A stretch of DNA of 64,000 bases from Bradyrhizobium glycinis (GCF_016031655.1 NZ_JACCHQ010000027.1:39560-103559), one strand, 5' to 3'. Shown: positions 25,941-36,427, counted from the first letter of the stretch. Notes: a model not told the origin generated them from the letters alone. Numbers and translations: made by a program.

Positions 25941-28523
25941 CTAAACGCGCGGTAAGCGCGCCGCAGGCAAGCGGACGACGATTTTGCTGTCGGTGATGTC
26001 GACCACTTCCTTGCGCTTTCTCCCCTCATCGTACCGCCATTCGAACGTCACTCCCGATGCAGATGGGGCAAAGGGCTCCGGCGTTAGGCTGATACACCCC
26101 TCCCCCAGATTCAGAACGATCGGTCGATCCGCCCGGAATCGGGCGTCGAGCAGCACCATGTCCAATCGGAGAGACTGAAGCCGCACGTTGAGCCGTCGCC
26201 GCACCCCATCACGTGGCCAGATACGCAGGGTGTGAGCGAACGTCTCCATGATGCCGCCGTAACAAACCCGGCCAAAGATGGGATCGTCGGCAACGATCGT
26301 CCTAGCAGCGCGGACGGCCCCACAAAATCCCAGGTCCATCTCGCACGAGTAATACCAAGTTCCACGGTGATGCGGTTGACCGAGCCACGTGGTCCCGCTC
26401 GGCGCCGGCTCGAAGCCGCCACCGGCCGCGCCGTCATTCTCCTCGCCCGGATACCAATAGCCATGACCGGCCGACGCAGGGCCGCTGTTCAGCAAAGCCC
26501 ACGCGCTGAGTTGTGATGCATAGCCGAGACGAAGGAGCGGATGCGGGTCGCCTGCATCGTTCAGCGCATGATCAAGTACCGCCCAGCCACCCATCTGCGC
26601 CATGTAAGTCAGCGTATAGGCGTCCCCCGCAGTCACGCGATAATCGCTGCCCAGGTAGTAATAAGCAGGTTCCAGCCAGCCACGGCAGAACAGATTTGCA
26701 GCGATCTGACGCTCCGCGAAGACACGCGCTGCCGCCTTCGAAACTCCCATGGGGGCAGGGTCGTCAAGGGCCGAGCGCGCCAGTGCCTGCGTTGATTCGA
26801 AGGCTGTCGAATCGAACGGATATTCAGACTTGAACAGGTCCGCCTTCGGATCGACGAAGGCGCGCACCTTACGCGCCCAGTGCACCTCTAACGTTGCCGC
26901 CTCGCGCGTCAAGCCCGCCGTCGTGAGCGCCGAAACCAGTTCGGGGATCACACATTCGTTGTTGCAGCCAGTGCGGTAGGCAGACCACTTCACCACGCGC
27001 ATCGGCAACGTAAACATGGCTAGCGCAGTACCGTAAGCGCGTACCAAATAATCTCGTGCGCTTTGGCGGGTGGGTATTGCCGGATGGTCACGCGCGATGC
27101 GGTGCATGGCCAAATACATCGCGAAGATGTGCGGATAGTCATAAGGCCGCCAGATATGCAGGCGCCCCTGCGGGCCGGGATCGCTGCTTTCCCTATTCTG
27201 CTTCCAATCCGGTATCCCGTAGAGGCCATAGGCGTATGCCTCCTGTGTGGTACGTTGCAGCCCGCCCCAAACGAACCTATCTATATACCGATCCAGCGCT
27301 GCCACTTCCGCCACATCAGGATGCTCGGCATTTTTGGTCGCGAGGTAAGCGGGCTTGCTCAGCCCGGGATCGTCGCACGTCACCTCGTAGATGCGCCAGC
27401 CCTTGATCCGGTCGTAATTGTCCGGGCCAAGCAGGACCTGCGTCTCCATATTCCACTCGCCAAACAAACCGTCGTACCATTTGGACGGGTCACGATGCTG
27501 CCGTTTCACGATGAAGGCAGCGCGCTTCTTCATCATCGTCTCGACGGGCTCGGTAGCGAAGAATTCAAGAAAGGTCTGGCGGGCACCCGGCTGGTGCAGG
27601 GTCAGCCGGTTCTCGCCCAATCGCGAAAAGCGAACCCGCCACAGTCGCCTGCCAGCCCGGTCCGGCAACTGTTGCACCGCCGTATCGGCGGCAAATTCCG
27701 CTTCGATTCTCTCAACCGGAATGGAGGACGCGAGCGCGATGTCGACATGCAGGTCGTTGGGAACCGTCATGCCCGGTATTACTTCCACGTCCACCAGGCC
27801 GGCGTCCGCGATAGCCCTGCGCGCCGCCTCGTAATCGGCAACCCACTGGAAGCGGAGACGGTAACGCCGTTGCTCGGTCGGCGACAGAGACAGGGAATGG
27901 GTCGGCTGTCGCCAGCGAGTCCCGCCCGCCAGTGCCTCCCCGGCGGCGGCCCCGCCCAAGATGTAGGCGCACCACGTCCCGCTGGCTTCGCCTGATTCCT
28001 TGTGGACATCCCAATATTCCAGTGAGGTGTCCGCTTCCGGTAAGAGCATGAGGAAGGGTCCCGTGCTGTTGCCGCGAATCCAGAAGATGTGCGATCCATG
28101 CCCCGAGACGAAGCTGTGCTTCAAAACAGCCCTCGATATCGGTTGCCCTGCCGGAAATTCGGTGTTCATCGGCATGGGCAAATAGAGGTCGCCAACCTCC
28201 ACGCTCGCCATGCCGTCGTTGTGCAGTATGATCTCCCACGTCAATCTAGCGTCGTCGACTGCGAGGCGGGTCGTGAGAAGGATGCCGGCATCGCGGGCTG
28301 CTAGTTCAATGGCCGCGCTATGCATCAGCTTTGTTGCATCAGCTCCGGTTCGAAGCACATGCCACTCGGATCCGGCACGCCGAACTCTAGCGTGAACCGT
28401 CCCCAGCACGGCTCCAGGCCGTACATAATCCGTGTCATACGGATCGTTGCGATAACGCAACGAGGTAATGCCGTCTTGTGTACACTCAACGACGAAAGGA
28501 GAGTCGGCCGCCTTCAACATCAT
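25941..28523 (-). CDS. Large DUF5695-type protein, probable carbohydrate-active enzyme
   Basis: An intact 860-residue protein without an obvious signal peptide (MMLKAADSPFVVECTQDGIT). The N-terminal half is rich in beta strands (about residues 1-330) and resembles a carbohydrate-binding sandwich; the C-terminal half (about 340-760) is helical with conserved Trp/Tyr/Gly segments such as EWNMETQVLLGPDNY, IWRPYDYPHIFAMYLAMH, RTGCNNECVIPEL and GHGYWYPGEENDGAAGGGFE, as in six-hairpin-type glycosidases. I recognise the family as DUF5695, whose reaction has not been established to my knowledge. Acidic residues in YPGEEND and CEMDLGF are plausible active-site positions. Codon choice is strongly GC-rich, unlike the decayed neighbours, suggesting separate transfer. 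Confidence 0.65.
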   Translation of the reverse strand: MMLKAADSPFVVECTQDGITSLRYRNDPYDTDYVRPGAVLGTVHARVRRAGSEWHVLRTGADATKLMHSAAIELAARDAGILLTTRLAVDDARLTWEIILHNDGMASVEVGDLYLPMPMNTEFPAGQPISRAVLKHSFVSGHGSHIFWIRGNSTGPFLMLLPEADTSLEYWDVHKESGEASGTWCAYILGGAAAGEALAGGTRWRQPTHSLSLSPTEQRRYRLRFQWVADYEAARRAIADAGLVDVEVIPGMTVPNDLHVDIALASSIPVERIEAEFAADTAVQQLPDRAGRRLWRVRFSRLGENRLTLHQPGARQTFLEFFATEPVETMMKKRAAFIVKRQHRDPSKWYDGLFGEWNMETQVLLGPDNYDRIKGWRIYEVTCDDPGLSKPAYLATKNAEHPDVAEVAALDRYIDRFVWGGLQRTTQEAYAYGLYGIPDWKQNRESSDPGPQGRLHIWRPYDYPHIFAMYLAMHRIARDHPAIPTRQSARDYLVRAYGTALAMFTLPMRVVKWSAYRTGCNNECVIPELVSALTTAGLTREAATLEVHWARKVRAFVDPKADLFKSEYPFDSTAFESTQALARSALDDPAPMGVSKAAARVFAERQIAANLFCRGWLEPAYYYLGSDYRVTAGDAYTLTYMAQMGGWAVLDHALNDAGDPHPLLRLGYASQLSAWALLNSGPASAGHGYWYPGEENDGAAGGGFEPAPSGTTWLGQPHHRGTWYYSCEMDLGFCGAVRAARTIVADDPIFGRVCYGGIMETFAHTLRIWPRDGVRRRLNVRLQSLRLDMVLLDARFRADRPIVLNLGEGCISLTPEPFAPSASGVTFEWRYDEGRKRKEVVDITDSKIVVRLPAARLPRV

Positions 28524-28769
28524 GGTACCCTTGCGCTAGCGCCGATTGGGTGTAGGCACCGTAACGCACCCCGAACAACACGCTACCCAAGAAGCTACTG
28601 CCCAACAGCATCGTACGACAGTATACATCCAGGCTTTAGACATGCCTTTGATCTTCGTCAGCAGCCGTATCCGCTATCGCTACATACGGATGATCAAGGC
28701 GTGCCCTTTGGCGCCGTGCGCGTCAACACGACAAAGCGACATACGTACGGGCAACGGCTTTGCGGTTCT

Positions 28770-29042
28770 AAGAGGGCGTCACCACTTCTTTTCTTTCTCA
28801 GGAGGCCCCTTGACGCCGCATTGTACAGCATGGCGTCGGCCAAACGCCGCTTCAGCCGCGTGTTCTCATAGCGTCCTCAGCTGCTTGGCTTCCCAGACCT
28901 CCTTCCTGCCGAACTTGGCTTTTCATTTGTAGATGCTGCCATCACTGACGCCGTGCTTCTGGCACAGATCGACAACCGACACGCCAGCCTCGTGCTCCTT
29001 CAAAATCCTGATGATCGCTCTTCCGTAAAGCGGCTGCGCGTC
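28770..29042 (-). mobile_element. IS3-family OrfA remnant
   Basis: Reading leftward from 29042: MTRSRFTEE, then after a one-base shift ILKEHEAGVSVVDLCQKHGV, SDGSIYK, a TGA where tryptophan is expected, KAKFGRKEVWEAKQLRTL and, in a further frame, NTRLKRRLADAMLYNAASKG. This is the helix-turn-helix OrfA of IS3-family elements (IS407-like group). OrfB and the ends are not visible. Confidence 0.75.
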
Positions 29043-29727
29043 ATGCTCTGATCCTCATATGGGCCAGAGCGACCTTCAATCTGGATTGAGCCCGGGGGCA
29101 AGGTCAGCAAGATTTTGACCCACTTGATGTACCAGCTTGGTCGCAGGTGCAGCACGCCGTCTCGGAAGAGCCGCAGATGAGCCAGGCCGCGCAACTTGGC
29201 TTTGAGCAGCACTCCGCCGAGGCAAGGCAGGTCCGCTCGCGTCGACGGCGGGGCCCCATCCCTATCTACAGAAGACCGGGACCTTATGGACAGGGCTTAA
29301 TATGCGTCTCAGAAAACCCGCAACCAACACGGCTGCGGCGCCTATCACTTTCGACCCAATACTGCGATGTTATTGCCGTCCCCGAGCTCATGGTTGAGGC
29401 CAACCGCCTGGTCGCGCCCCATTTCTTGGCGAGGGCCGATTTGCCCCACATCGCGGGCGAGGTTGGCTGCTTGTACCTGGTAGACGCGAGTTGTGAGGTT
29501 ATTGCGATCAGGCAGAGTTTGTTGTTACGAGCTGCCGGCTGTACCGCAAGAACGTTCAGGCATTCGGTGAGCAGAAGATTTGTTCGACCCTGCAGCGAAT
29601 GGTCGGCTCCACGCCCCACCTCTGCAATCTGCATCGATGGGGTACATGGCCGGTCAAGCGCCGCGTGGATCGAACCCCTCGCGCGAGCTCCCCGCCGAGC
29701 ATTTGGAATGGCACCAACCTGCATTCT
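29043..29727. other. Gap between IS3 remnant and the effector gene
   Basis: About 685 bp. Open frames on both strands (for example 29147-29746 plus) have no recognisable domain. Probably decayed. Confidence 0.35.
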
Positions 29728-31974
29728 TCACCGAGGTTCGGGATAGACGCGAACGCGCTGGCGTCCTTCCCTTTCCACCAACTCGCCTCTGTAAGGCACT
29801 CCGTGGATCGCGAAATAGGTTGGGCGGCCGAGCTCCGGCATGATGCGCTGGTCTTCCAGGACGCGGACGAGATAAGGCGGAAGGAATCGCTCTCGGTGCT
29901 GCCATCCACCGCGGATCAGATAGCCAAGATCGATTAGACCTTCACCGGATTGCGTTGCTCTAATGACCTGCGGAGGACGATAGAGCGGTTGGGATGGGCC
30001 AGCTTCGTTTATCCCTCCAGCTCGCGAGTGATGAATCAGGCGAATATCCCTGCGGCCTCCCGGTCCAAATGTCGCCGAATAGCGCTCTCCATTGATCGCA
30101 AACTGACTTGGCCCGAACTGGTTTGGCAGCAGATTGATGTTGCCTGATACATCCATCAACACGTCTGAAGCAGCCTGGGAGCCGTGGCGCCAGTTGGCGC
30201 CAACGATCGCTCCAATATCCCGCAGCTCCGCCGCCCCCGGCGGTCTTGCGTAGGACGAGGCGGCTGCAAATTCAGGTGCCGGCGCAGACCGCGCATCGTC
30301 GCGCAAGTCGTGCGGCGTGGGCGGATCCAGATCAACAAAGGAGTCGAGACCGCCGTAGATGTTTGATGATCGGGGCCTCACGGATGATGGCGATGCGGGT
30401 TCTTGCATCTGTTGCCCAAGCCAGGCCCAGGCTCCCTCGCTCGGGGTAGCTGGAGTGGCAGGAAGCTCGGGCGGCAGATGAGCCTGCGCGCCCCAGTGCG
30501 GCGCCGGCGCTGGTGAGGCGGGTCCATGGATCTGCTCACCAAGCCAATCCCAGGCACCGGCGCTCGGCGTCGCCGGCGTTGCGGGAAGCAGTTGGGACGA
30601 GCCGGCTTGCCAGCCGCTTTGCGGCGCAAGCATCGATGAGCCAGATCCGTGCAATTGACCTTCAAGCCATTCCCAAGCTCCCGCACTCGGAGTGGCTGGC
30701 GTTGCGGGAAGCTCCTGTGGCGAGTGGGCCTGCCGAGCAGGTTCCGCAAAAGGCTGACCCTCCTCAGGGGGCGGCAATCCAAGTGCCCTGTTTGCCTCAA
30801 GGATTTGCTGGTAGCGTCCAAGCCTCACCAGATCAGCGTTGATCTTGCTGTCCCCGGTTTCGCGTTTGTACTCCTCGACGTCCTGAGCAAGCCCAGGGGT
30901 CGAAAGTCGGCCGGCGATCGGCCGTCTGCCATGCGTCTGCAGCCACTCACTCAGCCTGAACATGCGGCGAGTTTGCCTGTCGATCGTCCTTGGATCGATT
31001 CTGGCTGGTGCCTTTTCTGCGGCCGCCCACATGCTGATGAGGTTTGCGTCCTCAGCATGAGGGGCCAGCCGGCGGAGATCGGCTGCCAAAGTGTTTCCGG
31101 CACCGACTTCACGAAGCTTCTTCAGGGCCGCCTTGATGCGCTTGCCGCGGTCCTCTGCGTAGGTGTCGACGTCCTCATCGAGCTCAGCTTCCAGCTGGTG
31201 GTTTTCCACCTCTGGATTTTCAAGCTGCGCGTTTTCCAATTCCCGGCGAATTCGATCGGCAATCGAGGGCCTGCCGGCGTCACTAAGGCGCGCGCTGAAA
31301 TGACGCAAATCCGTTGCGGCATTCTTGATGGTTCCATCGCTGAGGTTACCCGCCGCCTTGTTTCGGAAATCTTTAATAAGCTCCTCGTCGTCCGCAGAGA
31401 CCCCGCGCGTCCGGCCCGGCTGCCTGGCGTAATCAATTCGTAAATTCGTCGAAGCTACGTCAGATTGCCCGCCGTCGCGCGACAACTTTCCGCTGCCGCT
31501 CCCGCCGAGGGCCTTGCCAATTCCCGACTTGAAGCGTGACCATAATCCGCGGCTTTTTCCGCTCTTGGCCGACGCGGCAGACTCTGCGTCCGGAAAGCTG
31601 TAGCGTGCGCTGCTGAACAGATCATCTCGCAAACTGGACTGCGGCACTTGCGCCGAAGCGGGAAGCTGGAAGGTGGGAATGTCTACGCTCTGGCGCGTGC
31701 CGCCTAGCGCACCCTCCCTGAAGCTGGAGTGCGGCGGCACCCGCATCGAACCGCCGAAATCGTCCCGCCGGACTGCTCGACCACCTCTTGCGGGAGCCCG
31801 ATCAAGCGAAGTTGACTCGCTTTCATCAGACGGATCGAGATTCAAACCCTCCAGCCGCCGTTCAAAGTCGCCGTGCTCGCTTGCGTTGCCCGCTCGCTGC
31901 CCAGTCCGCCCCTGCAGGCCGGCGTACTCCCGCATCCAGGCTCCTGAATCGAAGAATGGGTCAACCGGATCCAT
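29728..31974 (-). CDS. Type III effector related to NopD/XopD, without the protease domain
   Basis: A 748-residue protein preceded by a tts box 100 bp upstream. Order: N-terminal region 1-190 (secretion signal, Ser/Gly-rich); a helical module about 190-400 (DGTIKNAATDLRHFSARLSD, RTIDRQTRRMFRLSEWLQ) like the integrase-SAM-like segments of Bradyrhizobium effectors; three repeats of about 41 residues (about 428-550), each starting LPATPATPSAGAW or LPATPATPSEGAW followed by a WL pair; a YGGLDSFVDLDPPTPHDLR segment; and two related C-terminal modules (ELRDIGAIVGANWRHG and LIDLGYLIRGGWQHRE). The repeats and the YGGLDSFVDL segment resemble NopD/Bel2-5-type SUMO proteases, but I see no C48 protease (His-Asp-Cys) domain. 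Likely host target: nucleus, by analogy only. Confidence 0.75.
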   Translation of the reverse strand: MDPVDPFFDSGAWMREYAGLQGRTGQRAGNASEHGDFERRLEGLNLDPSDESESTSLDRAPARGGRAVRRDDFGGSMRVPPHSSFREGALGGTRQSVDIPTFQLPASAQVPQSSLRDDLFSSARYSFPDAESAASAKSGKSRGLWSRFKSGIGKALGGSGSGKLSRDGGQSDVASTNLRIDYARQPGRTRGVSADDEELIKDFRNKAAGNLSDGTIKNAATDLRHFSARLSDAGRPSIADRIRRELENAQLENPEVENHQLEAELDEDVDTYAEDRGKRIKAALKKLREVGAGNTLAADLRRLAPHAEDANLISMWAAAEKAPARIDPRTIDRQTRRMFRLSEWLQTHGRRPIAGRLSTPGLAQDVEEYKRETGDSKINADLVRLGRYQQILEANRALGLPPPEEGQPFAEPARQAHSPQELPATPATPSAGAWEWLEGQLHGSGSSMLAPQSGWQAGSSQLLPATPATPSAGAWDWLGEQIHGPASPAPAPHWGAQAHLPPELPATPATPSEGAWAWLGQQMQEPASPSSVRPRSSNIYGGLDSFVDLDPPTPHDLRDDARSAPAPEFAAASSYARPPGAAELRDIGAIVGANWRHGSQAASDVLMDVSGNINLLPNQFGPSQFAINGERYSATFGPGGRRDIRLIHHSRAGGINEAGPSQPLYRPPQVIRATQSGEGLIDLGYLIRGGWQHRERFLPPYLVRVLEDQRIMPELGRPTYFAIHGVPYRGELVEREGRQRVRVYPEPR

Positions 31975-32073
31975 CCTGCTCTCCTCTTGTTTTTATAACC
32001 CTGCGGCATCCTGCACGACCTGGACTACGGCCAGGTAGCAGCTTGTTCAGCAAAAATCAGATCCTCAATTGTT

Positions 32074-32104
32074 GTAGCCAGAGCCTTTCGAAAAGCTGAC
32101 GAGC
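32074..32104 (-). promoter_or_regulatory. tts box before the NopD-like effector gene
   Basis: On the minus strand: CTCGTCAGCTTTTCGAAAGG followed by CTCTGGC, a near-perfect match to the tts box. It lies 100 bp before the effector start at 31974 and in the right direction. TtsI is the expected activator. Confidence 0.88.
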
Positions 32105-33050
32105 TATTCGAGCATCACGGCGGGGCTCACATGACCGCTTCCAGTCTCCGATGGATCATAGGTGACGAGCATGTCGCCCTTGGCACCAACTTTGGCGCTG
32201 AGCTTGCCTTCTTGCAGGCGCTCATTGATTCGACCGTACGCAGATGCGCCCTCGCCTCGCGCGGGATTTTTCGTCAGCCGCGTTGGACGATAGCTCCGCC
32301 GCTTGAAAAGTTGATGAGGAGATCAAGGCGCGCAGCGGTGAAATTATCGGTTCCGGAGACGCTGCCGCAGCCAACTAGCTCGATTTGGCGAGGCAGCTAC
32401 CTGTTCGGACGGTCTATCTGACTTCGGATACTTCCCGCCGAGCTCCATCTTGGCAAGCAAGTTGTGGACTTCAAGCATGCACGGCGGTCGTGCGCGCGTT
32501 TGACCGGGTCGGTCCCCAGACTTCACGACAAGCGTTGCGGTCCGCTCGGCAAGAACCGAAAGGCCCTGATCGGCAGCAGCGCACGTTCCAAGGTGCAGTA
32601 CCTTGGCCCCGATGGGCGAGGCTTCACGATCATTCTTTAAGTACCGCCAGAGCGCAATGATAAATATCTCTGCGACGGGGCTCTGGGCGAAGACGATGGT
32701 GGCCTCCGGCGGCAGATGAGCGCTCGGCTCGCCGAGCGGCTGACATCTGGGAACGTGGCGAAGTCATCGCGACTGGACGGCTATCGCTTTGTAGTCCTGG
32801 TCAACATCCGCGCGATGCAGGCTCGGGCCGAAGGTCCCATTTTGGTGATGACATGATCCACGTCTTTGACATCGATCCGCGCAATTCGCGCCGTTGCTTG
32901 CGCACCGGACGGCTCCAAGCAGGAGCTTAGCCGGACAGTCATTGGCGCCGTCCGGATTACCCCTTGCTTCATCAAACATATATTTGATGTGTGGCTCTCC
33001 CATGAGGAGAAGCCGTTCTCAGCGTCCGCTCCCCAACATCTTTGGGAGCC
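32105..33050. other. Gap between the two effector genes
   Basis: About 945 bp without a gene I can support; frames at 32131-32421 and 32385-32660 plus, and 32764-33003 minus, match nothing I know. Possibly old insertion-sequence or effector debris. Confidence 0.35.
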
Positions 33051-34793
33051 TCATAGTTCGAGACCACGCTCTGCGAGCACACGATGCATGACCTCGCCTT
33101 TGATCTCACTAGCGAGCTCGTTTCGGACTTGGGCTCCGAGCGCTCGCTCGGCATCCGGATCGCCTAGCAGACCATACTCGGCCAGTCGTTGATCCAAACG
33201 GGTTTGAAACTCATCGCCCATGGCTTCGACGAGCCGTTCTTGCATCGCTTCGTATTCGCCCGGGGCGATGCGCCTCAGTACCTTCTCCCAAGGTTGCCAG
33301 CGAGTTGCCATATAATCGGTGAATTGATTCGCTTCCCGCTCCCGGACCAAGTCCAGCGCCTCCGTCGCATCATCCTCGCTTACGTGGGAGACCGCCAGAA
33401 AGCGCATGTCAGGCGCCAAGTGATTGAGCTCCAGCGGCTCGCGCAGCCGATGTTGATAGGCCAAGTAGACTTCGACATCGTCTACATTCGGGTCGTAGCT
33501 AACCAGCGAGTTGACCCTTTCGGCCGCGATGTCGTCAAGCGCCTCCAAGCGGAACGCGACTCGGCCACGCTGGATGAGCTCGCTAAGATCATCGTCATAC
33601 ACCCCGCTATCGACGTCAGCGTTGAGGCTCGCGGTCCGCATACCGTTCCAGTGCAAGGTAACTCGATCCTCGCAGCTCGCATTGGCCTCTGAAGCCTGCG
33701 CAAAAAACTGCTCGCGCAATCTCGGATTGGTCGCCGCCTGCCGCAGATCATGAGCCACTATCTGCCGAAACTCGCCATTGCCGGAATTCACGGTCTCGCG
33801 TAGCCTCTCCAGGAACCGTGCGTAGTCCTGGGCGCCTGGCTCATTCGCAAATTGCTGCCATTCGGCCAGCGTCGCGGGATCATCGGTAAGCCAGTACGCG
33901 GCAGCCTCATCCAGAGATTGTTGCGCAAGCTGCGGTGGCGCTTCAGCCGCCGCCAAATTAGCGAGGACGTCGTCCGGCAGTGGGTTATCTCCGGACTGGA
34001 GGTCCTCCAAATGCGGGTAGCTAAAGCTATTATTCGGTACGAGACCCTCAGGCAGGCTGGTCAGCCGGTTACCGCTGACATTGAGCGATTCGAGCCTGCT
34101 GGGAAGAGGGTCTGGGAGGTTGGTCAATTGATTGCTGCTGACATCAAGTGCAATAAGCCCCGATGGGAGGGTCTCGGGGAGGTCAGTCAGCTGATTGCCA
34201 CCAACCGCGAGCAAGATGAGCCTGCTCGGAAGAGCGTCCGGCAAGCTAGTCAATCGGTTGTTATTTGCGTTCAGGATCTGGAGCCCATCCGGAAGGTTGG
34301 TTGGCAGCCTGGTCAGGCTGTTATCAGCTACCTCAAGCTGAGAGAGGGTTTCCGGAAGAGCGTCCGGCAAACTGGTCAAACGGTTATGGCTAATGAGAAG
34401 ATGCTGGAGACCGGGTGGGAAGCTAGCGGGCAGATTGCTTAGTTCGTTGCGCCTGGCTCGTAGCTCCAGCAACCTCGGCGGCAAGGCGACGGGTAAAGCA
34501 GTCAGCGCGAGGGATGACAAATCCAATGAACGCCAGTGCCTGTTTTCTGTCGCCCTAATTAACGAGCGCCCCTGTCGTCGATTCTCCCTTTCGCCCTGTC
34601 CCTCTTCGGCAGCCCATTGGTCCAGACTTCGGGCGCGTGAGGAGGCGGCGGTCCGATACCCCGTCAAGGCTTCGACCCAATCAGCAACGGCTCGGTTGAA
34701 CCCGCCCAGGTAGCTTTCTTGCTCTCCCTCTTCAAAGTCCGTGGAGGAACCCGCGCTCCGCTGTGCCTGTCCCGCGTCCATCGATCTCTCCAT
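33051..34793 (-). CDS. nopM: NopM, LRR-NEL E3 ubiquitin ligase effector
   Basis: Type III effector that acts as an E3 ubiquitin ligase in the host cell. I start at 34793 (MERSMDAGQAQRSAG); an ATG four codons later (34781) has a better ribosome site, and the frame extends 100 unlike codons upstream over the promoter. About 580 residues: an N-terminal secretion region to about 95; eight leucine-rich repeats of about 20 residues (LTSLPDALP-type, about 100-265); and the C-terminal NEL domain, with the catalytic Cys in ASCEDRVTLHWN (CxD motif). This is the IpaH/SspH/NopM architecture. Intact. A tts box lies about 210 bp upstream. Confidence 0.93.
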   Translation of the reverse strand: MERSMDAGQAQRSAGSSTDFEEGEQESYLGGFNRAVADWVEALTGYRTAASSRARSLDQWAAEEGQGERENRRQGRSLIRATENRHWRSLDLSSLALTALPVALPPRLLELRARRNELSNLPASFPPGLQHLLISHNRLTSLPDALPETLSQLEVADNSLTRLPTNLPDGLQILNANNNRLTSLPDALPSRLILLAVGGNQLTDLPETLPSGLIALDVSSNQLTNLPDPLPSRLESLNVSGNRLTSLPEGLVPNNSFSYPHLEDLQSGDNPLPDDVLANLAAAEAPPQLAQQSLDEAAAYWLTDDPATLAEWQQFANEPGAQDYARFLERLRETVNSGNGEFRQIVAHDLRQAATNPRLREQFFAQASEANASCEDRVTLHWNGMRTASLNADVDSGVYDDDLSELIQRGRVAFRLEALDDIAAERVNSLVSYDPNVDDVEVYLAYQHRLREPLELNHLAPDMRFLAVSHVSEDDATEALDLVREREANQFTDYMATRWQPWEKVLRRIAPGEYEAMQERLVEAMGDEFQTRLDQRLAEYGLLGDPDAERALGAQVRNELASEIKGEVMHRVLAERGLEL

Positions 34794-35002
34794 AGTCAAA
34801 ATAAGGTTCGACACCCGCCACTTCTCAAGGTCACGAAGCAGGTGGCTGCGCAACGCACCGATCATGCAAGAGCGTGTGCGCGTACGGTGCGGCTGCCGCC
34901 CCGCTCTGGTGGATCCGGATTCGCAGAGCCTAAGCTCGGCAAATAGCCATTCGTTGACCAGGCAAGTCCGAGGACCGCCAACGTGGCAGCGCTCTGTCCT
35001 TA

Positions 35003-35034
35003 GTTGGTCGACCTGTCGATCAGCTGACGAGTGT
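35003..35034 (-). promoter_or_regulatory. tts box before nopM
   Basis: On the minus strand: CTCGTCAGCTGATCGACAGG followed by TCGACC. It keeps TCGTCAGCT, TCGA and AG of the consensus with a few differences. It overlaps the 3' end of the broken gene at 35020-36351, so the effector cassette appears to have landed in that gene. Confidence 0.75.
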
Positions 35035-36351
35035 CGCTGCAGAAACAACCAGATTCTCGAGTTTGCCACGGGTGGCAAAGCCCAGCATGGCACCGATCGC
35101 GTTGGCGCGCGCGATGGCCACCGCGAACTCGGGGCGTTCGAGCGCCTGCCGTCTTCTGATCACGGGCCAAATGCGCGTTAAGTTTCCGCTGCATCGGCCG
35201 AAAAGGCTCCTCCGCCGCCGTTGAGTACGCACCACCGCTGCGATGGGGCTCGATCCACAAAGAACCGCATGACTTCATGGATGTGACTGAAGAGGCTCTG
35301 CGGCGCCAGGCAGAAATAGGCACTGCCGACCTTGAGAACAGGGGAACGCCAGACTTGATTGGCCATAAACAGGCGCTCCGGGTCCTGACCACTCAGGTCA
35401 CCGGGATGCAGGACAACGCATCTAATACGGCGCCCGTGGGGTCCACAGCGAGCCCCGTGCCTTGCGCCACTTGCGGAGCGGTGAAGCTCATGGCGGCCAC
35501 ATACCAGATGCTCGCCTGCGCTAAGAGCCTGAACTTCACTTGTTCGAGCGTCACGTTGCCCGGGATGGCGGCCAAGAATTTTTCGACGTCCCCCTTCATC
35601 TCAGGATGATGTTTGAAGAAGGCCCGCACCAGGCGCGGAGTCGTCCTTTCACGAAAGGCGAGCTTCAACCTCTTGAAGTTCTCGGTGTTGCGGTCTTCGA
35701 GCACCCACACGAGATGCCGGCCCGTTGCAATGAGATCGGACGCGCTAAAGCCGAGAGCTTTGCGAAGCGCATCATCCAAGGGGGCATAGAGCTCGGACGA
35801 GATCTGCACGACCTCGGAGAAATAACCCCAATTCCGCACCATTTGTGTGTGCACTCGCAGTCTTTCCTGGAGCGCCAAAACCGTCCGGGCTTGGAGATCG
35901 GTTGCATCTTCGACAGCCTTGTAGCGCCGCGCGAAAAATGCGTCGGCTAGCTCAACAATGGTATCGATTGTGTTCTGGATATCGACTGGTGATGCACGGT
36001 ATTCGCCCCACTCTGAAATGGGGAGCATCAGCATCAGCGCCTGGAGGAGTTCGATATGATGCTGCTCGATCTTTGAGGTGAGCCGTTTCGCGGAAACGCC
36101 TGCATCTGACACCCGGGGCGGTTAAGCCGTAACCTGCCATGACCGCGATTATGTGCGGCGGATAATTTTTGCGAAAGCCCTGTAGGATTGCTTCGATGAG
36201 GGTGGGGAATTCTTTGGTTTTGCGCTCCGCCATTTTTGAGGAACGCATCCCTGACGGCTGCAGGCTCAGCGGCTGATAGGGTGCCGAAACAGCCTGAAAC
36301 CGTGCTCCGGCTTTTTCTGCTTGCCGTTTTGATGATTTCTTCGCCTTTCAT
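35020..36351 (-). pseudogene. Broken gene of unknown function upstream of nopM
   Basis: At least four consecutive frames make one protein: SRKSRSTVSGCFGTLSAAE (from 36351), AERKTKEFPTLIEAILQGFR and HIIAVMAGYGL (near 36200), the long piece MSDAGVSAKRLTSKIEQHHI to DPTGAVLDALSCIPVT (36112-35393), then VWRSPVLKVGSAYFCLAPQS and VMRFFVDRAP, and RPEFAVAIARANAIGAMLGF to 35020. The protein is helical with a Glu/Arg-rich middle; I recognise no domain, though its layout recalls large uncharacterised proteins with C-terminal nuclease domains. The 3' end is cut by the nopM promoter region. Confidence 0.6.
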
Positions 36352-36427
36352 TGACTATCATTCAGTTGAAGAAGCGACACTCTTGCTAGTCTATCATGAG
36401 CGACGCGCTGTGAGCTTCAGGAGTGGC

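Noticed and set aside
27063..27995. 310-codon plus frame opposite the DUF5695 gene
   Set aside because: Shadow produced by third-position GC of the real gene.
34200..34450. Direct repeats of about 60 bp
   Set aside because: They are the leucine-rich repeats of nopM, not a separate DNA repeat or CRISPR array.
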